From positions 1-64,000 of the forward strand of contig DATMJO010000039.1 of the NCBI GenBank assembly GCA_035553855.1: a DNA stretch of 64,000 nt. The letters run 5' to 3'. The translations under genes were made by a program, and so were the position numbers. Shown piece after piece: positions 48,046-55,411 of this stretch. Below the pieces are notes generated by a model, which did no database searches, was not told the DNA's origin, and saw only the letters and a program-made list of their open reading frames with translations. The stretch comes from JBBDYQ01 sp035553855. Lineage in GTDB: Bacteria > Actinomycetota > Thermoleophilia > Solirubrobacterales > Thermoleophilaceae. Every line of letters begins with the position of its first letter. Position 1 is the stretch's first letter.

Positions 48046-48885
48046 GAGGCCGAGCTCTGAGCGCGCCGACTCGATTCGCTCGAGCCGCCGCTCGATCTCG
48101 TCGCGGCCGGCGGCGGGCAGGTAGAAGATGCAGCGCTCGAAGCCGGCTTCGCGATAGCGCGCGAGCCGCTCCGGCTTGGTCGAGGAGGCGTTGAGCGAGA
48201 CCGACGTGCGACGGCCCGCGTCTGCGGCTCGCGCGCGGAGCTCCTCGACGCGCGCCAGGAGCATGTCGTCGTCGGGATGCGGGTTGGGCATCCAGCCGTC
48301 GGCGTAGGCGAGCACCCGGTCGAGCACGCCCTTGCCGTGGCCGCCCAGGATCACCGGCGGATGGGGCGCCTGGAGCGGCTTCGGCCACTGCCAGATGCGC
48401 TCGAATGTGACGTGGTCGCCCGAGTAGCTCGCCTCCTCCTCGGTCCAGATCGCCTTCATCGCCTCGACCCGCTCCCGCATCACCCCGAAGCGCCGGCCCG
48501 GGTCGGTGCCGTGGTTCTCCATCTCCTCGTGGTTCCAGCCGGCGCCTACGCCGAAGATGAAGCGCCCACCCGACAGGCGGTCGATCGAGGCCACCTCTTT
48601 CGCCGTCACGATCGGATCGCGCTCCACGACGAGGCAGATCCCGGTGCCGACGAGGAGCCGGTCGGTGGCCGCGGCCGCAGCGGTGAGCGCCACAAACGGG
48701 TCGTACAGGCGGCTGTACTCGGGCGGGAGGTCGCCGCCCACCGGGTACGGCGTGCGGCGGCTGGCGGGGATGTGGGTGTGCTCGGGGAAGAAGAGCGACT
48801 CGAATCCCCGCTCTTCGGCGAGTCGTCCCAGCTCGTCCGGCGGCGGCGAGGCCTCCGTCGGGAAGATGGCGAGGCCGAACTTCAC
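48043..48885 (-). CDS. LLM-class F420-dependent oxidoreductase
   Basis: A 280-residue luciferase-like TIM-barrel oxidoreductase. Characteristic blocks: FESLFFPEHTHIP (about 28-40), LLVGTGICLVVERDPIVTAKEVASIDRLSGGRFIFGVGAGWNHEEMENHGTD-type region (about 75-128), PHPPVILGGHGKGVLDRVLAYADGWMP (about 172-198). These match the TIGR03619-like F420 group. It implies the host makes coenzyme F420. GTG 48885 overlaps the upstream DUF427 stop (GTGA). Confidence 0.9.
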   Translation of the reverse strand: MKFGLAIFPTEASPPPDELGRLAEERGFESLFFPEHTHIPASRRTPYPVGGDLPPEYSRLYDPFVALTAAAAATDRLLVGTGICLVVERDPIVTAKEVASIDRLSGGRFIFGVGAGWNHEEMENHGTDPGRRFGVMRERVEAMKAIWTEEEASYSGDHVTFERIWQWPKPLQAPHPPVILGGHGKGVLDRVLAYADGWMPNPHPDDDMLLARVEELRARAADAGRRTSVSLNASSTKPERLARYREAGFERCIFYLPAAGRDEIERRLERIESARSELGL

Positions 48886-49541
48886 CCGCGGCTCCACTGC
48901 GTGACCGGCCGCTCCTGGGCCTCGCCGTCCACGGTCACCTCGACGCGCTCGTCGAAGAACGCGACGAGCCCCTCGATCGCGGGGATGACCGACTCGGGGT
49001 AGCACCAGGCGACATCGCGCTCGTCTCCCACCGACCAGTAGGAGGCGGTGCCCTTGTAGGCGCAGCCGGTCGTCCTCGCCGACGGCTCCAGCAGGTCCAT
49101 GCGGACATCGTCGCGCAGAAAGTAGTGGCGGGTAGGGAGTGCGGTTTCGAACACGAGCACCGGTCGGCGGGTGTCGGCTACGACCTCGCCGCCGATCGCG
49201 ACCACGACGTGGCGCGAGCTTCGGATCGCGTCCACGCGCTTGAACGGGTCGCGCGGGTGGACAAAGACCTCCTCGTCCTCCTCGTACCAGTGGTCCGCGT
49301 CGCTCCAGGGGATGCGCACGTAGCCGTGAAGTTCGGCGTCGTCCCATCTGCGGGTGCGGACGCCGGCGGCGACGTCCGTCTCGGGGAACGCGTAGAAGGG
49401 AACCGGCTTACCCGGCTCCCACACGAGCAGCACCGCGCGGCTGTCCACGACCACCGCTCCGTCCTTCTTCGCGCGGACGTGGCGGGCCGAAGGCCAGAAG
49501 CGGCGGTGGTCCGGCGGGGTGGTCTCGATGCGGACGGCCAC
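48882..49541 (-). CDS. DUF427 protein with tandem domains
   Basis: A 219-residue protein with two DUF427-like segments: residues about 20-100 (HVRAKKDGAVVVDSRAVLLVWEPGKPVPFYAFPETDV) and about 108-205 (VVADTRRPVLVFETALPTRHYFLRDDVRMDLLEPS...YKGTASYWSVGD...WCYPE), the second being the more typical. No catalytic role is established. The start is GTG with a CAATCT hexamer 6 nt upstream. It is coupled to the F420 oxidoreductase gene. Confidence 0.88.
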   Translation of the reverse strand: MAVRIETTPPDHRRFWPSARHVRAKKDGAVVVDSRAVLLVWEPGKPVPFYAFPETDVAAGVRTRRWDDAELHGYVRIPWSDADHWYEEDEEVFVHPRDPFKRVDAIRSSRHVVVAIGGEVVADTRRPVLVFETALPTRHYFLRDDVRMDLLEPSARTTGCAYKGTASYWSVGDERDVAWCYPESVIPAIEGLVAFFDERVEVTVDGEAQERPVTQWSRG

Positions 49542-49562
49542 GCGTGCAGATTGCCAGACCGC

Positions 49563-50300
49563 TCACCTGCGGCGGCGGATCAGGGCACCGAGTCCGATCG
49601 CCGCAAGCCCCGCCGCGATCAGCGTAGGACGCGAGCGCAGGAGCCGGAACTGCGTCTCGACCTCCGGCCAGACCGCGTCCTCGACGAGCTCGCCGGCGGC
49701 CTCCGGCGTGGCCTCGAGGCGCGAGACCGGGATCGGCGGGGCGAAGGACACGCGCACCCGCCCCGGGCGCGGGAGCGGCCCGATGAAGAGCTTTTCGGTG
49801 CCGGTGATGGCGGCCGGGACGATCGGCGCGCCCGCCTCGATCGCGAGCCGTCCCGCGCCGCGGCGCGGCGAGCCGAGCGCTTCCGGGTCGCGCACGCGCG
49901 TGCCCTCCGGGAAGAGCGCGAGCAGGCCGCCCTGGCGCAGGATCTCGCGGGCCGTCTCGAGCGCGTCGGCGTCCGATTCGCCGCGCCGGACCGGGAAGGC
50001 GCCGAGGCGCACGAGCACGCGGCCCCACGGGCCCTGGAACAGTTCCGCCTTGCCCATGAAACGCACGTGACGGCGCGTCGCCAGCGCGATGAAGAACGAG
50101 TCCCAGAAGCTCTTGTGGTTGGGCGCGACGACCGCGCCGCCCTCCGTGGGGATGTGCTCCGCTCCGGCGATGCGCACGCCGTACCAGAGGCGGAGGAACG
50201 GCTCGACGATCCCGCGCACGAGCCAGTAGAGCGGGCGCGAGACACCCTTCTCCCGCGCCATCCGGTGTGCGTCCTCGTGGCTGAGCGCGCCGTGTGCCAT
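49563..50300 (-). CDS. 1-acyl-glycerol-3-phosphate acyltransferase (PlsC family)
   Basis: A 245-residue membrane-associated acyltransferase adding the second acyl chain in phospholipid synthesis, or acylating a related acceptor. The catalytic HX4D is His62-Asp67 in NHKSFWD, the acceptor-binding FPEGTR is at 130-135, and VPAAITGTEKLF holds the later motif. A C-terminal helix (PTLIAAGLAAIGLGALIRRRR) may anchor it. ATG 50300; the longer frame upstream only reads repeat B4. Confidence 0.9.
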   Translation of the reverse strand: MAHGALSHEDAHRMAREKGVSRPLYWLVRGIVEPFLRLWYGVRIAGAEHIPTEGGAVVAPNHKSFWDSFFIALATRRHVRFMGKAELFQGPWGRVLVRLGAFPVRRGESDADALETAREILRQGGLLALFPEGTRVRDPEALGSPRRGAGRLAIEAGAPIVPAAITGTEKLFIGPLPRPGRVRVSFAPPIPVSRLEATPEAAGELVEDAVWPEVETQFRLLRSRPTLIAAGLAAIGLGALIRRRR

Positions 50301-50332
50301 CGCGGCGAGTCTCCCCGAACGCCCGGCGGAGC

Positions 50333-50355
50333 GAAACAGTGCCAGGCACTGTTTC
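50333..50355. repeat. Family B palindrome, copy B4
   Basis: Perfect 23-bp palindrome (GAAA-CAGTGCCAGGCACTG-TTTC) in the divergent spacer between plsC and the 50421 gene. Doublet with B5. Confidence 0.9.
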
Positions 50356-50373
50356 ATGTGTTGACATGAAACA

Positions 50374-50398
50374 TGAAACAGTGCCTGGCACTGTTTCA
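50374..50398. repeat. Family B palindrome, copy B5
   Basis: Perfect 25-bp palindrome with central T instead of A, i.e. inverted relative to B4. Between B4 and B5 lies a further inverted repeat, GTTTCATGT (50351-50359) and ACATGAAAC (50364-50372), so the pair can fold as one larger structure. Confidence 0.9.
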
Positions 50399-50406
50399 GG
50401 CGCGGC

Positions 50407-50412
50407 TATCGT
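50407..50412 (+). promoter_or_regulatory. -10 box of the gene at 50421
   Basis: TATCGT ends 8 nt before the ATG at 50421 and starts 9 bp after repeat B5, so B5 occupies the spacer and -35 region. Confidence 0.5.
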
Positions 50413-50420
50413 CGGCGGGG

Positions 50421-50786
50421 ATGGGCAAGCGCTCCCGCAGGCGCGGCCGGGACGGCGGCGGAGCCGCGCCCGACGCGGGCACCACTACCTACGCCGACGA
50501 CGGCGGCAACTCGCTCACGCTGCGCAACGCCGTGAGCCCCGGGACCGTGGAGAAGCTGCGGCGCCTCGACGCCACGCCCGGCTCGACCCTCGAGGATCGA
50601 GCAGCCCGGCGGACAGAGCTGCTGTTCGAGCGCATGGCCGTGCGCTGGGAGATCGCGGGGCTCCCGCTCGAGTCCCAGAAGGAGCTGCTCGGCCGCTACC
50701 GGATGGCCTCAGCCGAGGAGCGCCGCTGGGTGGCGGCGACCCTCGACCGCCACGCCGCCGAGCATCAGTCCGGGCTCGCCGGCTGA
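50421..50786 (+). CDS. Small basic protein of unknown function (121 aa)
   Basis: A 121-residue soluble protein: very basic N-terminus (MGKRSRRRGRDGG), a middle with TTTYADDGGNSLTLRNAVSPGTVEKLRRL, and a helical C-terminal half (ERMAVRWEIAGLPLESQKELLGRYRMASAEERRWV). I do not recognise it. It overlaps the converging hydrolase's 3' end by 22 bp. Confidence 0.65.
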   Translation: MGKRSRRRGRDGGGAAPDAGTTTYADDGGNSLTLRNAVSPGTVEKLRRLDATPGSTLEDRAARRTELLFERMAVRWEIAGLPLESQKELLGRYRMASAEERRWVAATLDRHAAEHQSGLAG

Positions 50787-51637
50787 CGCTCGCGGGCGAA
50801 CGCCCCGATCAGCTCGGCCGTGCGCTCGGGCTGGTCGACCATCACGAAGGTGAGCGAGTCCTCGACGCGCTGGATCTGCGCCCCCGGCACCATCGCGGCG
50901 AGGCGCTCGGCGAACTCGATCCTGAACGCGCGGTCCTCCGGGGCCCACACGCACAGGAGCGGAATGCCCGCGGTGGCGAGGCGCTCGGCGGCGTCGATCG
51001 TCTGGCGCGGGTCGATCCCCTTGACCACCTTCACCACGTCGCGGCGCACCCCGGAGTCGGCGAAGAACGCCCGGACCCACTCGTCCATCAGGTCGTGGTC
51101 GGGGCGCTTCATCAGGAGGCCGAACGCGAGGTTCGTGCTCCGCAGGGGGCGGACCACCCGCGCCGGCACCATGAGACCGGTGAGCACACCGGGGATCTTG
51201 GCCGCCCCGAGCAGGGCCTTGAAGGCCTTCGGCGGGAAGTGCTCGAGCACGTCGCAGTTGGTCAGCACGAGCCGCCCGATCCGCTCCGGCCGGGTGGTGG
51301 CGGCGATCTGCGAGAGCGCGCCGCCCGTGTCGTTGCCCACGAGGGTCACGTCGTCCAGATCGAGCGCGTCCAGCATGTCCGCGATCAGGGCCGCGACGCC
51401 GGGAGGGGAGAGGTCGGCGTCCGGTTTCATCGGCACCCGGTGGCAGCCGAGCGGGAGGTCGGGGACGACCACGCGGAAGTCATTGGCCAGCAGGGGGACG
51501 ACCTTGCTCCAGAGGCTCGCGGAGACCAGCACGCCATGTATGAGCACGATCACCGGCCCCTCACCCTCGTCCGCGTAGCGAAGCCGCCCCTGGGGGAGGC
51601 TCAGTTCCTTCATCTGGAGTCGCTCGTGCCCGCTCAT
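50765..51637 (-). CDS. Haloalkane-dehalogenase-like alpha/beta hydrolase
   Basis: A 290-residue hydrolase whose nucleophile elbow reads VGNDTGGAL with Asp103 in place of Ser, as in haloalkane dehalogenases and epoxide hydrolases. The oxyanion region is IHGVLVSASLW and an acid lies in WAPEDRAF. The C-terminal His that normally reads GHF is replaced: the matching place reads DSLTFVMVDQPE. Similar 'DS-TF...DQPE' proteins exist in actinobacteria, as I recall. Catalysis is therefore uncertain. ATG 51637 has an AAAGGGGA site. Divergent from a TetR gene with paired operators. Confidence 0.85.
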   Translation of the reverse strand: MSGHERLQMKELSLPQGRLRYADEGEGPVIVLIHGVLVSASLWSKVVPLLANDFRVVVPDLPLGCHRVPMKPDADLSPPGVAALIADMLDALDLDDVTLVGNDTGGALSQIAATTRPERIGRLVLTNCDVLEHFPPKAFKALLGAAKIPGVLTGLMVPARVVRPLRSTNLAFGLLMKRPDHDLMDEWVRAFFADSGVRRDVVKVVKGIDPRQTIDAAERLATAGIPLLCVWAPEDRAFRIEFAERLAAMVPGAQIQRVEDSLTFVMVDQPERTAELIGAFARERQPASPD

Positions 51638-51656
51638 GTCACCGTCCCCTTTCACA

Positions 51657-51667
51657 TACAGACTGTA
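51657..51667. promoter_or_regulatory. TetR operator candidate O1
   Basis: TACAG-A-CTGTA, a perfect palindrome. Read on the minus strand it contains TACAGT, a likely -10 box for the divergent hydrolase gene. Confidence 0.65.
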
Positions 51668-51678
51668 CGCGACTAACA

Positions 51679-51689
51679 TACAGGCTGTA
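51679..51689. promoter_or_regulatory. TetR operator candidate O2, overlapping the tetR start
   Basis: TACAG-G-CTGTA, with ATACAG...CTGTAT as the full palindrome (51678-51690); it includes the A and T of the tetR ATG. Its centre is 22 bp from that of O1, two helical turns. Confidence 0.65.
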
Positions 51690-52294
51690 TGGAGACGAGG
51701 CAAGGACGTTCCGGGTCGACGCGCGCCGCGCTCGTCCAGGCGGCGCGCGCGCTGTTCGCGGAGCGCGGCTTCGCGGCCGTAGGCACCGAGGAGATCGTGG
51801 CCCGCGCCGGGGTGACCCGCGGGGCGCTCTATCACCACTTTCGCGACAAGACGGACCTCTTCCGCGCCGTGCTCGAGGAGGTCGAGCGGGACCTGAGCGA
51901 GAAGATCGCGACCGCCGCGCTGTCCGATCCCGACCCCTGGCGCGCGCTCGGGGCGGGCTGCTCGATGTTCCTCGACGCGTGCCGCGAGCCGGAGATCCAG
52001 CAGATCGCGCTGCTCGACGCGCCGTCGGTCCTCGGCTGGGAGGAGTGGCGCGAGATCGACGCCCGCTACGGGCTCGGGCTGATCAAGCTCGGGATCCAGA
52101 ACGCGATTGACGCCGGCGCGCTGCCGCCCCAGCCGGTCGACCCGCTCGCGCACGTGCTGCTGGGCGCGCTCGACGAGGCGGCGCTGCTCGTCGCCCGCGC
52201 CGACGACCCGGCCAAAACGCGCGCCGAGGTGGGCGCGACGCTCGACCGCCTGCTCGCCGCGCTCAGCGCACCCTCCCGGGCCAGGAGCGCGTAG
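51689..52294 (+). CDS. TetR-family repressor
   Basis: A 201-residue TetR regulator. The helix-turn-helix domain is at about 10-56 (TRAALVQAARALFAERGFAAVGTEEIVARAGVTRGALYHHFRDKTDLF), followed by an all-helical ligand-binding domain. ATG 51689 lies inside a palindrome, with a second copy 22 bp upstream, so it almost certainly represses itself and the divergent hydrolase. A TAACAT hexamer at 51674-51679 could be its -10 box. The ligand is unknown but may be a substrate of the hydrolase. Confidence 0.93.
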   Translation: METRQGRSGSTRAALVQAARALFAERGFAAVGTEEIVARAGVTRGALYHHFRDKTDLFRAVLEEVERDLSEKIATAALSDPDPWRALGAGCSMFLDACREPEIQQIALLDAPSVLGWEEWREIDARYGLGLIKLGIQNAIDAGALPPQPVDPLAHVLLGALDEAALLVARADDPAKTRAEVGATLDRLLAALSAPSRARSA

Positions 52295-52402
52295 CCCGCT
52301 CCGATGCAACCGCGACGGCGACGATGAGCTGGATGCGTTCGCGCACGGAGGCGACGGTCAGCCGGCTTGCATGCCGTCCGGCCCGGCGCGTATCTCCCCT
52401 GG

Positions 52403-54082
52403 ATGCTCTCGACGCGCCTCAGCACGGCCGAGTTCGTGGCCGTGGACACCGAGACGAACGGCCGCCCGGGCGACCTCTGCGAGCTCACCGAGGTCGGCGC
52501 CGTGCTCGTCGGCGGCGGTGAGCTGCACGAGCGCTTCGAGTCGCTCGTGGCGGTCCAGCGGCCGCTGTCGACGGGGATCCAGCGCTTCACCGGCATCACC
52601 CAGGAGATGGCCGCCGCCGCGCCTCCCCCGGAGGACGTCCTCCCGCGCGTCGCCGAGCTGCTCGACGGAAGGGTGCTCGTGGCGCACAACGCGAGCTTCG
52701 ACCGCCGCGTCCTGCGGCAGGCGTTCGACCGCGCGGGGCTCGAGTGGCCCGACCCGCCGGCGATCTGCACGGTCTCTTTGGCACGCCGCTTCGCCCCGCT
52801 CGCCCGTCAGCGCAAGCTCGCGGCCCTCGCCGCGTCGCTCGGGATCGAGGTCGAGGTCGTCCATCGCGCGCTCGCGGACGCGGAGACCTGCGCCCGGATC
52901 TTCTGCGCGCTCCAGCCGAAGCTGTGCGCGCACGCGGTCACGGTCGGGGACGCGCTCGGCCTGCTCTCGGCCCGCCGCCGTCGCGGCACCTCGGCCGCTC
53001 CCGCCAGTCGTCCTCGCGGGGACCGCCCCGATCTGCGCTCGCTCCCGGCGGACCCCGGCGTCTACATCTTCCGCGACGAGCGGGGCCGGCCGCTGTATGT
53101 CGGCAAGTCCGTGTCGGTGCGCTCGCGGGCGCGGGCGCACTTCTGCGCGCCCGCGGGCTGGACCGAGAAGGCCGACGTCGTCGACTACCGGCCGACCAAC
53201 TCCGAGCTCGGGGCACTCGTCCTGGAGAACCGCCTCATCAAGGAGTGGCAGCCGCCGGGGAACGTGCAGCTGAAGCGCACCGACGGCTGGGTCTACCTCC
53301 GCTGCCGGCTCGACATCGCCTTTCCCGTGCTCGAGGTGGCGGGGGACCCGGCGCCCGGCCACGCGGTGAACATCGGCCCGCTCAAGGGGCGCGACGCGGC
53401 GGCCGACCTCGCCGACGAGCTGTCGTCGCTCTACGGCCTCCGCCATTGCGGCCGGACCCTGTCCCGGCGCGCCCATCCGTCGATCTACGGTCAGATGGGC
53501 CGCTGCGTGTCGCCCTGTCTGGGCGACCTCGACCCGAACGCATACAGGCGCCGCCTCGACGAGGCGCTGGCTCTGTTCGATGCCCCGGAGGGCGCCTCGA
53601 AGCGGGTCCTCGGCGAGCTCGACGAGCGGATCGCCGCGGCGGCCGCCGAGCGCCGCTACGAGGCGGCGGGCTCGCTGCTGCGCCGCCAGGAGCGGCTCGC
53701 GGGCCTGCTCGGGCGGCTCGACGGCGTGCTCCGCGCCACCCACGCGCAGTCGCGGCTGGCGCTGGCGCGCCATCCGGCCAAGAAGCGCTGGGACGCCTTC
53801 TGGCTCGTGGGCGGCCGGGTGGTCGACTGGGGGCCGCTGCCCGATCCGGCCGAGCTTGCCGAGCGGACCGAGGCGGCCGCGGCGCTGCCTCCGGCCCGCG
53901 CCCTACTCGCGAAGGACGCGGTCGACGAGGTGCGGATCGTCGCCGCCTGGCTCGCGGGCAACGACGCCGGCGAGGTCGGCTTCGACGAGGTGGCTCAGCG
54001 GGTGCCGCGGCTCCAGTTGCGCTCGCGCCCGTCGTGGCCCGAGGCGCTGCTCGGGCCCTTGGCGCCCGGGGCGCCGCCGTAG
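52403..54082 (+). CDS. DEDDh exonuclease fused to UvrC-like GIY-YIG region
   Basis: A 559-residue fusion. Residues 8-172 are a DnaQ/epsilon-type 3'-5' exonuclease: Asp15/Glu17 in VDTETNG, Asp100 in HNASFDRR, His154 and Asp159 in HRALADAET. Residues 215-290 form a GIY-YIG nuclease domain (GVYIF at 219-223, LYVGKS at 231-236, Glu275 in LVLENRLIKEW). The rest resembles the UvrC middle region with a cysteine cluster (RHCGRT...GRCVSPCLG) and helices. Such Cho-like DnaQ-UvrC fusions occur in actinobacteria and suggest excision repair plus end trimming in one protein. The 3' end overlaps a small convergent gene by 88 bp. Confidence 0.92.
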   Translation: MLSTRLSTAEFVAVDTETNGRPGDLCELTEVGAVLVGGGELHERFESLVAVQRPLSTGIQRFTGITQEMAAAAPPPEDVLPRVAELLDGRVLVAHNASFDRRVLRQAFDRAGLEWPDPPAICTVSLARRFAPLARQRKLAALAASLGIEVEVVHRALADAETCARIFCALQPKLCAHAVTVGDALGLLSARRRRGTSAAPASRPRGDRPDLRSLPADPGVYIFRDERGRPLYVGKSVSVRSRARAHFCAPAGWTEKADVVDYRPTNSELGALVLENRLIKEWQPPGNVQLKRTDGWVYLRCRLDIAFPVLEVAGDPAPGHAVNIGPLKGRDAAADLADELSSLYGLRHCGRTLSRRAHPSIYGQMGRCVSPCLGDLDPNAYRRRLDEALALFDAPEGASKRVLGELDERIAAAAAERRYEAAGSLLRRQERLAGLLGRLDGVLRATHAQSRLALARHPAKKRWDAFWLVGGRVVDWGPLPDPAELAERTEAAAALPPARALLAKDAVDEVRIVAAWLAGNDAGEVGFDEVAQRVPRLQLRSRPSWPEALLGPLAPGAPP

Positions 54083-54213
54083 ATCTTTCCGTAGGGCCGC
54101 TCGGCGATACCGCTGCCGCGCGTCGTGTAGATGCCGTACACGGTGGCGAACAGGAACACGATGATCACGCCCATGAAGATCTGCCAGCCGCCTGCCAACG
54201 CTACGAGGGTCAT
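53995..54213 (-). CDS. Small membrane protein (72 aa)
   Basis: A 72-residue protein: N-terminal helix (TLVALAGGWQIFMGVIIVFLFATVYGIYT, about 2-30) then a Gly/Ser-rich tail (TRGSGIAERPYGKIYGGAPGAKGPSS...RNWSRGTR). A GGGAGGT ribosome site precedes ATG 54213. I recall similar GSGI-RPYG-(V/I)Y proteins in Solirubrobacterales, which supports it as real. The last 88 bp are antisense to the exonuclease end. Function unknown. Confidence 0.72.
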   Translation of the reverse strand: MTLVALAGGWQIFMGVIIVFLFATVYGIYTTRGSGIAERPYGKIYGGAPGAKGPSSASGHDGRERNWSRGTR

Positions 54214-54337
54214 GCCGGACCTCCCACACTCGACTCCCGGTCCCCTCCGACGCTACGACGGAGCATCGCCGGCGTTCGTGAGGTGGCTCACACGCCACGG
54301 CCCCGACGAGCCGCTCGTCGGCGGTGTCGCACTGGGG

Positions 54338-54343
54338 TAGAGT
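54338..54343 (+). promoter_or_regulatory. -10 box of the coiled-coil gene
   Basis: TAGAGT, giving a short leader of about 25 nt before the ATG at 54375, unlike the leaderless genes. Confidence 0.4.
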
Positions 54344-54374
54344 GCCGTTTCCGGGGCTTTTCACGCGCCCGGCG

Positions 54375-54929
54375 ATGGCCATGGCCGACGATCTGCACTC
54401 CCCCTCCGAGGTCGCTCGCCGCGTCGAGCAGGTGCTCGAGGGCGCCGAGCGCGCCGCGCTCGAGATCCTGCGGGAGGCGCAGCACCGCGCACGGGCGGAG
54501 GACGAGCGCCTCGCCGGCCGCGCCGAGGCCATCCGCGGCGAGCTCTTCGAGCTCGGTCACGTCGCGGCCGGCCTCGCCAGCCAGGTCGAGGCGATGCGCA
54601 AGCAGATCGAGGTCGTGCAGCGCGAGATCGAAGCGGCTTCCTCCGCCGGCTCGCGCGCTCCCCAGCCTCCGTCACCGGCGGCGCGTCCTGCTCCGCCGCC
54701 GCTGCCGGATCCGATCGAGGACGAGCTTGAGTTCGCGCAGGACGACGAGCCGGTGGTCACGCGCACGCCGGCGAGGGTCGACGATCTGAGCCCTGAGCGG
54801 CTCGTGGCCATGCAGATGGCCGCGGCGCGCTGCTCGCGCGAGGAGGTCGAGGACCATCTGCGGCGCCGCTACGGCGTCGCCGACCCCGCGCCGATCCTCG
54901 ACGAGCTCTACGGCCGCGAAGCGGTCTGA
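54375..54929 (+). CDS. Coiled-coil protein (184 aa), DivIVA-like in style
   Basis: A 184-residue soluble protein. Residues about 8-85 are a continuous coiled coil (EVARRVEQVLEGAERAALEILREAQHRARAEDERL..., QVEAMRKQIEVVQREIEAA). Then a proline-rich linker (about 94-112), and a C-terminal helical domain (LSPERLVAMQMAAARCSREEVEDHLRRRYGVADPAPILDELYG). It may be a scaffold; the coiled coil resembles DivIVA/SepF-adjacent proteins only superficially. Two ATG codons (54375, 54381) are possible starts. It lies 5 bp before the thioesterase gene. Confidence 0.78.
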   Translation: MAMADDLHSPSEVARRVEQVLEGAERAALEILREAQHRARAEDERLAGRAEAIRGELFELGHVAAGLASQVEAMRKQIEVVQREIEAASSAGSRAPQPPSPAARPAPPPLPDPIEDELEFAQDDEPVVTRTPARVDDLSPERLVAMQMAAARCSREEVEDHLRRRYGVADPAPILDELYGREAV

Positions 54930-54934
54930 GCGCC

Positions 54935-55411
54935 ATGGACATCCGCGCCGAGCTCCAGCGGGCGATGGAGGGGCGCCTGCCGGGCCTCCTCGGAATCGAG
55001 CTTCTCGATGCCGCGCACGGGGCGGTCGAGGCGCGGCTCCCGGTCCGCCCGGAGCACCTGGCGCCGAACGACTTCCTGCACGCCGGGACGATCGTGACCC
55101 TCGCCGACTCGTGCTGCGGGATGGGCTGCATCGCGTCGCTGCCGGAGGGGGCGGGGGGCTTCACCACCGTCGAGCTGAAGTCGAACTTCCTGCGAACCGC
55201 AGACTCCGGCGCGCTCCACTGCCGCGCGACGCTGCTCCACGGCGGCCGGCGCACCCAGGTCTGGGACGCGGAGGTGACCCGCGAGGGCGACGGCAAGACG
55301 GTGGCGCTCTTCCGCTGCACGCAGTACCTGCTGCCGGCCGGCGACCCGCAGGGCGAGCGCGACCCGCGCACGCGCCTGCGCCTCAGCCCGCCTCCTTCTT
55401 CCCCGGATTGA
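54935..55411 (+). CDS. PaaI-like hotdog thioesterase
   Basis: A 158-residue single hotdog domain. The helix and active site read NDFLHAGTIVTLADSCCGMGCIASLPEG, in which Asn/Asp and HAG(T) match PaaI/YdiI-type thioesterases (usual N/D-x-x-G-x-x-HGG). Strands follow (FTTVELKSNFLRTA). It would hydrolyse an acyl- or aroyl-CoA. It is probably co-transcribed with the coiled-coil gene. The last 29 bp are antisense to the FAD oxidase. Confidence 0.9.
   Translation: MDIRAELQRAMEGRLPGLLGIELLDAAHGAVEARLPVRPEHLAPNDFLHAGTIVTLADSCCGMGCIASLPEGAGGFTTVELKSNFLRTADSGALHCRATLLHGGRRTQVWDAEVTREGDGKTVALFRCTQYLLPAGDPQGERDPRTRLRLSPPPSSPD

Noticed and set aside
50301..50420. Extra N-terminal residues (MKQCLALF...) on genes next to family B repeats
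   Set aside because: These come from translating the palindrome itself; conserved protein starts and promoter boxes lie downstream.
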